Positions 11,670-23,729 of a stretch of DNA of 64,000 bases are shown piece after piece (position 1 is the first letter of the stretch; each line of letters opens with the position of its first letter). The notes beneath the pieces are model-generated. The model saw nothing but the letters and a program-made list of their open reading frames with translations, did no database searches and was not told the origin of the DNA. The position numbers and the translations under genes were made by a program. The DNA is from Paralichthys olivaceus. Its lineage: Eukaryota; Chordata; Actinopteri; Pleuronectiformes; Paralichthyidae. The stretch covers positions 9,505,580 through 9,569,579 of the forward strand of contig NC_091104.1 of NCBI RefSeq assembly GCF_024713975.1, written 5' to 3'.

Positions 11670-14600
11670 ATGGAGCGGAGGTCGGCTCTGGTGTGGATCT
11701 GTCTGCTGGGGGCTGGACTCGCCCTGGGTAACGCTCAGTGTCCCCTCCATCTTAATCAAGACTCAGAAATGATGATATTTGTGTTCCGTGGTCGGATGAT
11801 ATAAGTAATTGGATCTGGATGATGAATCAATAGTTAAATTAGATGATGTTACCAAGCAGGAGAAACTTTATACCTCAATTGGGCAATGTGTGGTTTGACC
11901 ATTTATTTCAGAAACCTCTTTCCAGACCCTATGAGAGTCATCATTCTTATCAGTCTGTAGAGATTTGTAGTGCAAATGTGCTAAATCAGGTTTTGGGATT
12001 TAATAACCAGAAACTGTATATGAAGATGGACGACATGACAGCTCCTTGAAAGTATCTTGATGTCAGCAGAACAGGTCATAAACATCTGCCTCCATCATGC
12101 TAGGCTGATGGGACCAAATAAAAAAGTTAAAGCACATGTGAAATTAGTTTTTCTCATCACACTGATGTTTGTTCGAGTGCTCGTGTTTCTGTTCATTTTG
12201 GTTTAAATCAGTTATTTAAAGACATCTACTGTGCAGACTCACTGATAATCTGTCCCATTGCTGCCCAGAACATGTGATTAGTTCTGAAAATTATCTCAAA
12301 CCTTATCAGCAAAAAATCACACAAAAGTTCCCAAGAATCAAGCGTTTCCTGGAAAGATACGTCCAACTGACAAAAACGCAGCAACCGGGGACAGTTACGT
12401 TGTTTTCAGGTGTCAATGTTTTATTGGGTTTTTCAGGCAGGATACTAGTTCTACTTGTTTCTTTCCCGCTAATTGTCCAAAGTACCTCTTCTACTCTTTT
12501 CTGTAATCTACTACCTGTCTCTTGCATGCGTTCGTACATCTGTTCAAACCTCTGCTTCCCCACTGCATTCAGAGGATAAATCCAGCCTCAATCCCCTCTG
12601 TCTTTAACCTGACGTTTAAAAAAACCACACAACAAAACAAAAGCTCAGCCTCCAGATTCACTGAGCACAATCTGCCCTTTCCTGCTGTTAACTACGGCCT
12701 CTCTCCATCTCTAGTCCTGCATCCAGCCTCGTCCGTTACGACCTCCAAGGCACTTCCTCGACCTCCGCGGCTGCTTGGCTGCGTGTTTCTGAATCAGGCT
12801 AACGTCACCTGCCGCTGGGAGGCCGGAGACACCTCGGCAACACACTACACCCTGCAAATTCAGAAGAGATCTGGGTGAGACTTAACACAACCATAATAAA
12901 TTAAAGGTCACACTCAGTGAAATATGACTTAACATCAGTTCATCCACATTTGTTGAATATTACATTATGTTTTAGCGCTGTTTATATTTTGTATTGATGT
13001 CGGGTGATTGAGGTGTTTTATTTCACAATAGGTGAATAAAAAGGTGCATTTTAATAATCCAGATGAAGGATAATTTAGCCAATGTTGTTGCCGAATGTGT
13101 AAATTAAATTGAGTTTGTGCTACAAATCATTTTCTAAGAGTTTGTGTCAAAGGGGCAGAATTATTTATGGTCAGTAATGATATTTACAAGAGAGGGGAAG
13201 ACAAACTCGTTTCATTTCATCTCATTATTGCGGCAAAATTCAACCACAACAACAACAACAAAAAAAAGTTTCCATTTCACTTGTCTGCTGCAGCCGTGAG
13301 TAAAGTTCAGACTCTGCAGAGCTGAAATAAACATTTTTTATTAAGTGGCTGGTCAGAAGGAAACAGACAAAATGACCTCAACCATAAATGATGTTTTCAT
13401 CAGCATTGGTCTGTCTGTCTGTCCGCAGCGTTACACAAAACGATTGGATTGATTACTATGAAACTTGTATGAGTCAGGACATTGTGAGGACATTGAGGGT
13501 TAAGACTTGGTTTTAGGGTTAGAATTAGGTTAGGGTTAGGGTTAGCATCTTGTTTGGATGGTTAAGGTTAGGGTAAAGGGCTAGGGAGTGCAATATGTCA
13601 ATGAGTGTCCTCACAACTATAAAGAGACGTGTGTGGGTGTGGGGCTGTGTAGAGCTGTGGCCTTGACAAGAAACGTCACTCTGAAGACGTTCACCTGCAC
13701 CACGATTGACACCAGCTGCACGGCGGATCTCGGCAAATCATCCGTGAGGTTCATCTTTTGCATCACCATCACAGCTCATGGCCGCAGCAGCAACATATCG
13801 TCCGATCCTCGCTGTCAGCCCGGGAGGATTGAAAGTGAGTGTGTTGTGCTTCTCCAAACACGAACCCTCATGTTTTGGCCCCTAATGTTTTTCCACCTCT
13901 TTCTACATTCATCAGTAATGCTGCCTCCGGCCATTTTGAACAGCGTGAAGCCGGTGGATGAGACGCCTCAGTGTCTGCACGTGATCTGGAGTCGCACCTT
14001 GTCTGTGTTTCCTGTGTCTGACCGTGAAATCAAGAATGGGACTCTGAATTCCCAAATTGAAGTCACAGCAGAGGGGCAGGTCTGTCCCTCACTAATACTC
14101 ACAAAACAGCATATAACTGCTGGAGCATTTCAAAACATCCCTCATCACTGCTGCTTAAATCCCACAACATCATTTCTCTCTTTCCTCACTGCCCCTTGTT
14201 TTACAATCACCAAATATTTCTCATAAGATGAACAAAAGGCTGCAAGGCTTTCTTGCAGTGGGTAATACAATTCTTGATATTAAATTTGTTCCACAGACTT
14301 GATGAAACAGAATAAATGAGACGATGAGATCCTCACTTTCCTCTTTCTCTTCCCTGTTCAGCTCGATATCCAGGTCACAAATGTGACAGTGAGAGACTAC
14401 AGCTTCCCAGTTTGTCTCCTCAGACCTGGCACTTCGTACACCGTCAGACTCCGTCATAGTTACCGGGGCCCAGAGAGTCCCTGGAGCCCGTGGAGCAACG
14501 CGCGGCAGGGAAGGACAGCAGAGGACGGTGAGAGGATGCAGAGTTGACAAACGTTTAGTTGGTTGAATCTTTGTTTTTGGTGTTCCTGTGGGAGAGAGAG

Positions 14601-17600
14601 AGAGCAGACATGCAGCAGAATTAGATATGAATGTAATTATACTTTAATTTTTCTCCATTCATCCATTTTCTGCCATGTATCTGTATGGTATTTATGGATT
14701 TACCCAGGGGTCTCCTCTCATTCGTACCTCCATGACATCCTGATCAGATGCCTCTACACCACCTCAACTGTCTCCTTTAATTGGAAAGAAACTATTTCTG
14801 GAGCCTCTGAGCTGGAGTTTGTCTGCTTCTCCAACATCCACATCAACCACAGCCAATTTATAAGTATACAAGTATAAACCAGATGGGGGAACCATTATCA
14901 CCCCTCCACAATTCAAGACCAAGAGCCAGTTTCCAGGTACCACCCTCGACCTCCAGGTGTCACTGAGGAGGAGTACCATCCAAAACAATGTCCAGAGTCC
15001 TTCAGGAATCCTCAAATTAACAATGAATAAATCTAATGTATGGTTTTCTTTTGGTGAAAGTAGTGATGACACTACAGGGAGATGTTTGTTCTGTGTTAAC
15101 TGAATCTACTTCCCGCTGCTGTTGAAGGCTCATGTGAACGTTCTTTTCTGGTTTTACTTGTTTCCTTGATGTCTTTGTGTTCCCTCCACATGTTTTTCTT
15201 TCCCCTCCCTTCTGTCACCAGCTCCATCTGCAGCTCCAGCGTTCTGGAGGCAAGTGAAACAAACAGACAGTAAAGGGTGGAGACTCACCTCGCTGCTTTG
15301 GAAGGTGTGTTTCTACTCACATCGTATTTTTCTGGCTCAGGGTTTGAGATTGAGAGATGTAGAAATTAATTTGATTTGATTACCTTTTTAAATCACAATC
15401 TACTCCTGAATCATCCCTAATTTGTTTTCATGTCTCCATGGAATTACTCAATCATTGTGCAACAGTTTGGCCTGAGTGGAGACATCTGGTTTTCTCTTTT
15501 CTCTCTTGGGTTCAGGCTCTGCCTCCCTTTCTGGCCAATGGCAGACTTCTCTTCTATAATGTGACTTGTCAGACAGAAAGTGCACAAATTCTGAATGATC
15601 AAGGCTCCTGCAGAGATTTGCACCAAACACGTACGTCCTGTACCTTTCTCCTTCCTGCTGAATGCTGCTCCTGTGCCCTGACGGCCTCCAACTCTGCTGG
15701 GACCTCGCCACGGGCCCAAATATGGCTCCTCGGAGCCTCTGAGACAGGTACGGCCTCAATCGTCCTCCTCATGGATGAAGTCATAACGTGAAAGGTGCAG
15801 TGATAGAAGAATGCAGAAATCTCCTTATCACCATCTCCCTCGATTGCTCTGTAGAGCCACCGTCTCCGAGACAACTCACTGCCCGTCCACTGGATGACAA
15901 CAGTGTAAACGTGAGCTGGACGGCTCCAGCCAAACGATCAGTGAGTGGCTTCATCTTGGAGTGGTTTGCTGTCCGAGACGAAAACAGCAGCGTCCTACAC
16001 TGGGAAAGATTGAATAGTTCTCAGACAACATTTGTCATCACAGGTAAAACAATACGAGCTTCATCTGTAAAATATTTTTGCCTTTTTGGAGCTGAAATTA
16101 TGACAATTAGTTTTTAACTTCTGTGCATATCGACTGATGTGTTTTTTTTATCCTTGTCTTGTTCAGAGGGAGTAAAGCCGATGGAGCGTTATGCTGTTTC
16201 TGTCAAAGCGCTGTACAGTGAGCGATGGGTGGGAAAGAACAGGACACTTCACATGTATACACGCCAGGCAGGTACGTGATCTAACTGACTGTGTTATATC
16301 CTGCTCGAACCGCTGCTTCAGAAAAGCCCAGTGTTTGTTTTAGAACAAGTGACAGTGATATCGTGGTGTGAAGTATATATATTTGCCTTTAAAGATAAGG
16401 CTGGCAATCCTTTATATTTGTATAATTGTCAACAGACTGAACAAACAACATGTTAGTCTTTTTTCCTTCTCTTCTCTGTCAGAAAAACTGGAGCCCGACC
16501 GATGTGTATTTTTAGAGACGCGATGCCAATACCAATATTAAGGACAAAAAAAACTACAATAACAAAATATCAGCAGATATTGGCATCATTTCTGAGATTA
16601 TCAGAAACGCAAGACAAAAATAATGTGATTGATTATAGATATAAAGAAAACACAAGTAAATATCTTTGTAAACATTGTATTATTTCATTCAAACAGCTAA
16701 AAAAATTAATAATAATAACAAACTACAATTTATATAATGACACCATTTCTAACAGCCAAAGCATTTTTCTGCATAAACATCTTAATGTCGGTGAACATAA
16801 ACACCATTTTGGATATGAAAGGCTCACATCGGCTGATTTTTACCAGCCCACTGATAAATCTGCAGGGCTCTAGAATAAACAACTCAAATTATAACCTTTT
16901 TTTTTGTAAAAAGTTCAATTCTGATATCTGTTTTACACATTAGATCAACATATCATATCTCTCTCTGATCCTTACGAAGACCAATTCACTGTGCTTTATG
17001 CATGACAAGGTCAATGTTACCTGTTTGTAAAAAGCATTATACAAACAGGACAGAAATGTCCCAGCGTACCACAATTGAAAATTATTAAAGAATTTATGTT
17101 ACAATTTCAGCAAATTAGAGAAGGAGAGCTCGGATCCTTACATTACTCATGTTTATCAAAGTCAACATTTCAACCACTAGATGGAATAAAAGGCCAGTAT
17201 TAATTTACACTTACTAAAAAGCTTTACCATTTGTTTTCATCAGTCACGTTTTATTTTTATAAATGATGATAAGGACTGTGCTCTACAAACAGCGTAGGCG
17301 TCTGTGTTCACAGTAAAATGAGGCCACTCTCCAGTCAACTCCAGCGTCCTACTGTTTTCATTAACAGCATTAGTTACACACTGGTAAATGTTTTACATGT
17401 GTATCAGGGATAGTCAGATTTAATCAGACTGTGTTTACTTGTGTTGAAATGCAAGGGATCAGGCACAGCTGTCGGGGTCACATGACATGAAAAACCAACA
17501 TGACCCAAGCTGTGGAGCTGGTTTAACGCTGTCATTGAAAAACAAATGGCTCATATACACAACCACGGCTGATCACGCACATAGTTGGTAGTAAGACTGA

Positions 17601-19188
17601 AATAATGATTTAAAGCAACACTAAGTAATTAGTAACAGCGCCCTCTGCAGCCACACATGATTATTATTCTCTCTTTTCCGAGTCCATCAAACTCATTTGC
17701 AGCTGTTATCTTAAGGGATTTTCCGTCAAAAAGTAAGTTTTAAACTTTTAAGATGAACAAGCTTGAAGATGACAGAGCAATGATCATCAGGAAAATTTTT
17801 AAAAAGTTAATGCAGATTTCATACTTATTGACACATTTGAACCAATCACCATCAGTTTCTTTCTTCTGTATCTTAGCTGCTTGAAGTTACTTGTATTTTG
17901 AGATAAAAAAGTTGTTTTTAAAAAGAAGGATTATGCTCTTCTGTCTTCTACATCTTGGCCGCTTGCTGCACTTGACATCCAGACGAGGACACTGTTCTCT
18001 GTTGCTGCAGCTGCATGTGGAGTGCACCATTAGAGGCTTTTTATATGTGCACGACAAATGGAAGTCAGTTATAAATGGAGCCATCAACTGTAGCATGTCG
18101 GTCCAGTATAAAAGCTGATGACCTCACTCTCACACTGATAAACATCTGTCTATGTTTGCCTGATGGTGCCGTCCCAGTTATAGATCCTGAGACTGGAGAG
18201 GGTCAAGTGACATTAATGTTTTTCACAAGCATGAGACGAAGAAGAAAATGACAAACAGTCGAACATTTAACTGCGTAGCTTCTGTCCTGGTGTTTGCATA
18301 AACTTTACTGTCGATGATTTGACATAAATCTGGATTTTAAATGTATCCCTCCATCTGTTGCCGTGGGTAATGATGCAATCACACGATCAGTAATCACCCA
18401 ATCATATGAACGCTGGACATAGTTTCAATATCTTGACTTTTTAAATTTTTTTATATAAAGCGTAAGTGCTTGGTTACTTTATCTCCCATAATCAAATCTG
18501 TCCTCAATCATCATCACCCCTCTTGCTTATATCTCTCTGCCTGTGCAGCGCCATCAGCTGGTCCTGTTGTGGAAGTGCAGCAGATTTATGGGGGCAGAGT
18601 GGAGCTCAGCTGGAGTCCTGTGCCCGTGGAGCTGCTTCGAGGATTCATCCGCAACTACACACTCTACTACACCGCTGCAAACCAGCCGGCCAGGAGTGAG
18701 TGATACGTTTACATATGATATGAAGTTTATTTAAGTTTATGAAGACAAACCAGCACAGTGCACAACAGAGCGTACATCTCATAGAGCAAGGTTTTATTAT
18801 AATCTGTTTCTGGATAGATTGATTCAGGGGTTTTTTTCACTTTCAATAACATGGCAGGGTCGGGCGTCAACCCTGGTGGAGGTATATGCTCCATATTTGA
18901 TTCCACCCATGTTCTTCATCACGTATTGCCAATAATTGAAATACTAGAACTAATTATTCAGTTCTAATCATCTTTTTTATCCAGGTGTGTTAGTACCTGG
19001 TAACGTTTACCGTTACACCCTGGAGAACCTGTCACCCGGAAACTGTGACATCTTTATGCAGGCCAACACTGACGCTGGTACTGGAGCAGCTGGGCCCATT
19101 GCTAATGTGCATATAGGTGAAGAAGAAACACACACACACACATTCACATATAGAATCACTAAAATTGATACAGCTTTAACGTAACTAT

Positions 19189-19236
<48 letters not shown>

Positions 19237-21111
19237 GCTCTGAGGAAATCTCAAAGATTATGTATGTCATCCTTTCCCTCATGGTGACCGGCACGCTCGT
19301 ACTGGCACTGATGGTGTGCCTGGCACAAAATAAGTATTCTTAAATACTTTTTAAAATACTTTTACTATTTTGGAATCAGTCAATCTTTTTATGAAATATA
19401 TACTTTTTTTCTCATTCAGTAATATTTCCAATTACCTGCGCAGGATAAAAAGGAAGCTGTGTCAATTCGTCCCTGATCCTTCCAACAGCAGTCTGGCTCA
19501 ATGGATCCCAAAGACCACCTCAGAGGTAACCTGATTATTTTCCCATCAGCCCGTCTGTTCCCTGAATCTGTGGGTAAAGTCAACATTTTTAATCAATAAA
19601 TCAAAAACACAATGAATTGATCCTAGTAACACAGTGTTTTTTCACAATGATGGGCACCATGTTTTATTTTAAATACATTTGTGGTAAATTATTTAGCCTT
19701 TTGAAAAGTTAAAATATATATTGTATATTGTATAATATATTAAAAAAACTCTATATTGTATATTGATAGAGTTTTCTATTATTTTTAATTGATTGTTTCA
19801 TATTTTTATTTCAAGGTTATAGAACAGTCAAACTTAAAGGTTCAGTGTGTAGAATTTATCTCGTGGTGAAATTTCATGTTGCCGCTGAACACCCCTCACT
19901 CACCCTCACCTTCCAAACAAGACCTGTGGTAGCTTCAGTTTAAAACTCAGAAGATGTTTAGTTTGTCCAGTTTGGACGACTGTAAAAAACATGGCGGCCT
20001 CCGTAGAGAGGACCCCCTCCTGATGTAAATATAAAGTATTGAAATATAAAGGGCTCATTCGAGGGTAAAGAAAACAACATTTCGTACAATTTAGATGAAA
20101 CACACTAGTGAAAACATCACTAGGATTATTTTATATTTAATTTCTGCCAGTAGATCCCTTTCACCTAAATCTGACACCGGACCTTTAACAGTGAATCTTT
20201 AATTTCATTAAAGTTTACATTTCAATCACTAGGCGACAGCAAAAGCTTTGCCTCATTATTTTCTCCTTGAAATACATAAACTGAAGAAGTGTTAAACTTG
20301 TACCATTGTTTTCATGAATATACATGAAAATATAACACAATATGTGCACAACTTAAAAATCGAAAAACGCTGTTGTAGCTTTGGAGACATTAAGATTTTC
20401 AAACATTAAATTTAAGAACCTTGCTTTTGATCTATTTTTCCGTCTCCTCAGAGTATGAAGCAGCCTTCGGATGCAGAGAGGACTCAAATCGAAAACTCTG
20501 AGGTTATCTTGTCTGGTGAAACTGAGCCTCTCAACTTTGACCCGAGTCAGACCACAAAGAATTTCATGATCTGTAATCAAACATATTCATCTCTTCTGGA
20601 TCCTTCTGGGTTTCATCTTCCTCAAAGTGTCCCGCTGTCTGAGAAGTTGTTCAGCAGGGGCCCATTCAGAAAAACCTTCACCACTGATCTCTCCCCCTGC
20701 CCCCCCCTCTACTCCAATGTGGTCTTCTCTCACACTCACAATCCTGCAGCACCCATCCTGTCCCCTTCTCCTCCCCAGTCCCGTGATGGGCGGCACGTCA
20801 GCATCGGTGATGTGAAGCTGCCGCTCGGTGGAGACGGTGCAGCTTCACCTCAGCACCAAAGCTCCACTATCTTCTCCGGCAGTATGTCTCCATCCTCGGC
20901 CTCGCAGTCGCACCCTGCTGACGTCACTTCATCCAAACACCTCCGTCCTCAAAGCCACTGCACCTCGGGCCTGTCGCTCCGGCCTGACACCTTCACCCAC
21001 CCCAACTCTCCCGCTGACAACGTTTCCTCTCTACTTCCTCTGGTTTTGGTGGATTTCTCCTACTGTTCTGTGGTGTGTGATAATCACTCATCCCCTGCTG
21101 TAAATCCATGA
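11670..21111 (+). CDS. il27ra: Class I cytokine receptor, IL-27 receptor alpha-like
   Basis: Coding exons: 11670-11727, 12715-12874, 13653-13834, 13916-14079, 14362-14527, 15222-15304, 15516-15747, 15855-16043, 16167-16271, 18549-18695, 18985-19116, 19237-19333, 19420-19525 and 20452-21111. All phases agree and give 826 residues. Residues 1-20 are a signal peptide. The cytokine-binding module (about 20-243) has the paired cysteines (CVFLNQANVTCRW, FTCTTIDTSC) and WSPWS at 229-233. Three fibronectin III domains (244-540), a helix at about 547-569 and a box 1 (FVPDPSNSSLAQWIP, about 588-602) follow. There is no N-terminal Ig domain, unlike gp130 and G-CSFR. VPVELLRGFIRNYTLYY and NCDIFMQANTDAGTGAAGP resemble human IL27RA domain 3, and box 1 resembles its VPDPANSS. 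The 255-residue tail is longer than in human; its three tyrosines (652, 694, 811) sit in YSSL, YSNV and YCSV. IL-12RB1-like identity is the alternative. The exon 13653 acceptor is the least certain junction. Confidence 0.78.
12014..12060 (+). repeat. Fragment of a TIR repeat (family B)
   Basis: CTGTATATGAAGATGGACG followed by ACATGACAGCTCCTTGAAAG and ATCTTGATG matches the left end of larger copies at about 27,088 and 40,141. Only the end is retained here. Confidence 0.5.
13480..13650 (+). repeat. GT-associated 'GGTTAGGG' dispersed repeat abutting an il27ra acceptor
   Basis: The sequence GACATTGTGAGGACATTGAG, then several GGTTAGGG units, then GTCAATGAGTGTCCTCACAA and a decayed GTGTGTGGGTGTGG tract, is the layout of a fish repeat normally attached to GT arrays. 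Related pieces occur at about 23,380-23,640, 25,180-25,650, 26,755-26,890, 57,600-57,690 and 62,920-63,250. Here its GT tail ends directly at the TAG acceptor of the exon starting at 13,653. Confidence 0.6.
14655..14790 (+). repeat. Decayed dispersed fish repeat
   Basis: ATCCATTTTCTGCCATGTAT, then TACCTCCATGACATCCTGAT, CAGATGCC and CACCTCAACTG.CTCCTTT echo a common teleost repeat that contains ATCCATTTTCTGCC, ATCCTGATCAGATGCC and CACCTCAACTGGCTCC. The copy is heavily diverged, with no coding potential visible. It sits in the intron after the WSPWS exon. Confidence 0.45.
16272..18548 (+). other. Largest internal il27ra intron (intron 10)
   Basis: This 2.3 kb intron separates the second and third fibronectin III domains. 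It is AT-rich with no recognised exon. Short inverted or dispersed repeat debris is likely, but I cannot name any. Confidence 0.6.
19191..19234 (+). repeat. (GT)22 array forming the acceptor tract of the transmembrane exon
   Basis: Forty-four bases of uninterrupted GT end immediately before the AG acceptor at 19,235-19,236 of the exon encoding the transmembrane helix. A (CA)7-8 tract lies at about 19,128-19,143, near the donor of the same 120-nt intron. Confidence 0.95.
19834..20188 (+). mobile_element. TTAA-ended MITE, copy 2
   Basis: The element starts TTAAAGGTTCAGTGTGTAGA and ends CTGACACCGGACCTTTAA, giving imperfect terminal inverted repeats with TTAA at both outer ends. It contains GCTGAACACCCCTCACTC and GGCGGCCTCCGTAGAGAGGA, also present in copy 1 at 10,841-11,208 in the opposite orientation. 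It is 355 bp with no transposase, and lies in the intron before the last il27ra exon. Confidence 0.8.
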
Positions 21112-21657
21112 TGTGTGCTTATAATATAAAAATGTATATTGTCTCTTGTGGCTTTCACATTTTCTCACGATGCCCTGTGAAATGCTTTACTGTGTAAAAT
21201 GTGTTTCAAAGTGTCTTTAAAAAATGTGTACGTCCCCTTTGACTTATGAAAACCATCAGTTGATCATAACTTTCGAGAAGAACGATGCTGCTTTCATGTC
21301 TGGACAGTAAATATAAATACCGAGCTTAGTCTAGCATTTAGCATTAGGAAGCAGGGTGAAACAATTAGCATGGCTCTGTCCAAATGTGGTGCCGGCAACT
21401 TTAAATTAACATTTTAGGTTTTGTTTGTTAAATGTGGAAGAAATGTTAAAAACAACACAATTGGAGATAAATTGAGATTAGCTCTTTTTAGTCTTTAGGC
21501 TAAGCTAACTAGCTGCGAGTTGTACCGACTTGAGAAGTGTCTCAACCCTCTCATCTAATTCTTCTCAAGAAAGTCAGAAGAATGTTTGACAGACATTGTG
21601 TTATTTGTACTTGAGTAATGAAGGTTTCATAATGTGTTTTTGATGTTATACCTCTAT

Positions 21658-21693
<36 letters not shown>

Positions 21694-22560
21694 TTATATA
21701 TTTATATATAATTATTCTACAAGTTTGAGCCGTACATTGCTGGTGAATGTAAAAACGCTGCAGTTAAAGACGAGTGTAACTTTGATGAGACCAAATCAAC
21801 ACAGCAAACTTAAGCTGATTAGATTCTGTTAACAGCTCTACTTCTTTATATTCGTTCACTTTCACTGAGTAGCAGCTGCTTCTCTGTACTGACACAGTTT
21901 ATTCTGAGTTTTGCCTTCAGCACTTGACATATTTGTTCGGTTATGGATTAACAGTTTGGACGGGGACTTCCTGGCCTCTTTGGAGTTCTCTCAGTTGGCC
22001 GATGCTGCTTACTGCAATTCAGTCGTACCACTTTCGTTGTTGTGCTACAAACTGTGATTACTCCAGAGCTAAACGTCTTTTCAGTTTATATTATTTATAC
22101 ATTTGAGAATGTGTCCGTTAATGTATCAGCAGCTGTTGCAACATTAAAACAGAACATGCTGGGTGAAGATTCGGTGTTTGGACTCATTTCTCCAACAGAA
22201 GTGAACTAAAAGGTTTTTGCTGCACATACCTTGTCTTCTCAAAACAACAAAAAAGTGTCACTAATAATGTGAACAATGACTGTGACAGTTCTTTTCACGT
22301 GTTCTAGTGAAGCATGATGACTGTTTACATGAACTTCACTGTGACTACATGTATGAAAATAATCTATGGAAGCCTAATCCTGCAAAAATCAGAAATGGAA
22401 AATTATAAGTACCTAGTACTAACAAATAAATCAATCCTGTTTTGGTAAATCTGAAAAATATATGTATATAGTGAGTGTAACTATTGATATATGGTGTATA
22501 ATATTAAAGGTCTCATCTGTGATGGAGAAAACTAACAATAAAAAGTTGAATGACCAGTGG
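21112..22560 (+). other. Probable 3' UTR of the il27ra-like gene
   Basis: AT-rich sequence follows the stop codon and includes a CA/TA array at about 21,658-21,710. The best poly(A) signal candidate is AATAAA in AACAATAAAAAG near 22,536; an ATTAAA near 22,144 is an earlier alternative. The extent is inferred. Confidence 0.4.
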
Positions 22561-23118
22561 GATCAAAGTATTTGAAAGGTACTCATAGTATTGATTAATT
22601 CCTTTTACAGACAGTCATCAATCATCAATTCCAGGGTTTATGTCCCTGTTTGGGAAGCTACCATCCACCAAGAGGCTATGGGAATGATTAAAAAAGAAAA
22701 TACTACGTCAAAGTTTGGACATATCAGGTCAGCTTTGGAGACTTTTTATGTCAGAATTTTAAATTGAAAACTGATGCAGAGTCAGAATCATGAGATGATC
22801 TAACGTTTGTACAGTTTTTAAGTGGTAACTAGAGCCACAGGATTTAGTCTCAATCCAAACATACAGTGGGAGTAGCCTTCAGTCAGTTTTTGTGCCAAAT
22901 GGAGAATTAAAATCCTTCATTTTAGGCTCAGTTTCATTCACTGGTTTTAAATCTCCACCGACTCTCAGGTTCAGGCTGTTCAAGGTGAGTTGTAACGTGT
23001 TGTTGCCTTTGGCCACAAAGTTAAGTACGCAGTGGAGACGGAAATTTTTCATTTCACTGCTTTCAACTGATTCAAAATCCAGAGTCCGAAACATAGAAAG
23101 AGAAAGTGAAAAGAAGTT

Positions 23119-23182
<64 letters not shown>

Positions 23183-23640
23183 TGTGTGTGAGTCTACTTC
23201 TGTCTATATTTGCAGGACATGTTGGGAAACATTGTTATGTGACACCATCAAATCTCTATTTTCTCATGACTGTTTTGAATGCTGTTTTTTAGTTGGTGAG
23301 TCATTCCTTGATTTTGATCTGTCACTGGTCTGTTGCACTTCAATCTGTCCAGGTTCTCACTTTCTGACACACCTTTAAAAAGACAACTCAGGTATAACTC
23401 ATGTTGTGGGGACCTTAATCTTTTCAACGCACTCACTATATGGGAACTTGTCTTAAAAATAAAGTAAAGTCCCCATACTGTAAATGATTTAAGATGACGA
23501 CATGTTTTAAAGTTAGGCTTAGGTTAGTCTGAGGTTATGTCTAGATTATGCTTAGGTCCAGGTTTGGTTTAGGCTATAGTTAAGCTGAGGGCTGGGGACT
23601 ATAGAGCAATTATCCAGCAAATCACTGTAAATCAATGGGG

Positions 23641-23729
<89 letters not shown>

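Noticed and set aside
13438..13520. Alternative il27ra exon after the acceptor CTGTCCGCAG near 13,428-13,437
   Set aside because: The frame soon runs into the GGTTAGG repeat and stops, and lacks the expected cysteine pattern; the downstream acceptor at 13,652 fits phase and motif better.
13510..13560. Interstitial telomere repeat (GGTTAGGGTTAGGGTTAG)
   Set aside because: Only about three units, and part of a dispersed GT-associated repeat found at several sites; not a telomere fusion.
11670..21111. gp130 (il6st) or G-CSF receptor (csf3r) identity
   Set aside because: Short stretches of the cytokine module and box 1 resemble CSF3R. However, no N-terminal Ig domain exon was found between the signal peptide and the cytokine module, and exon phase joins them directly.
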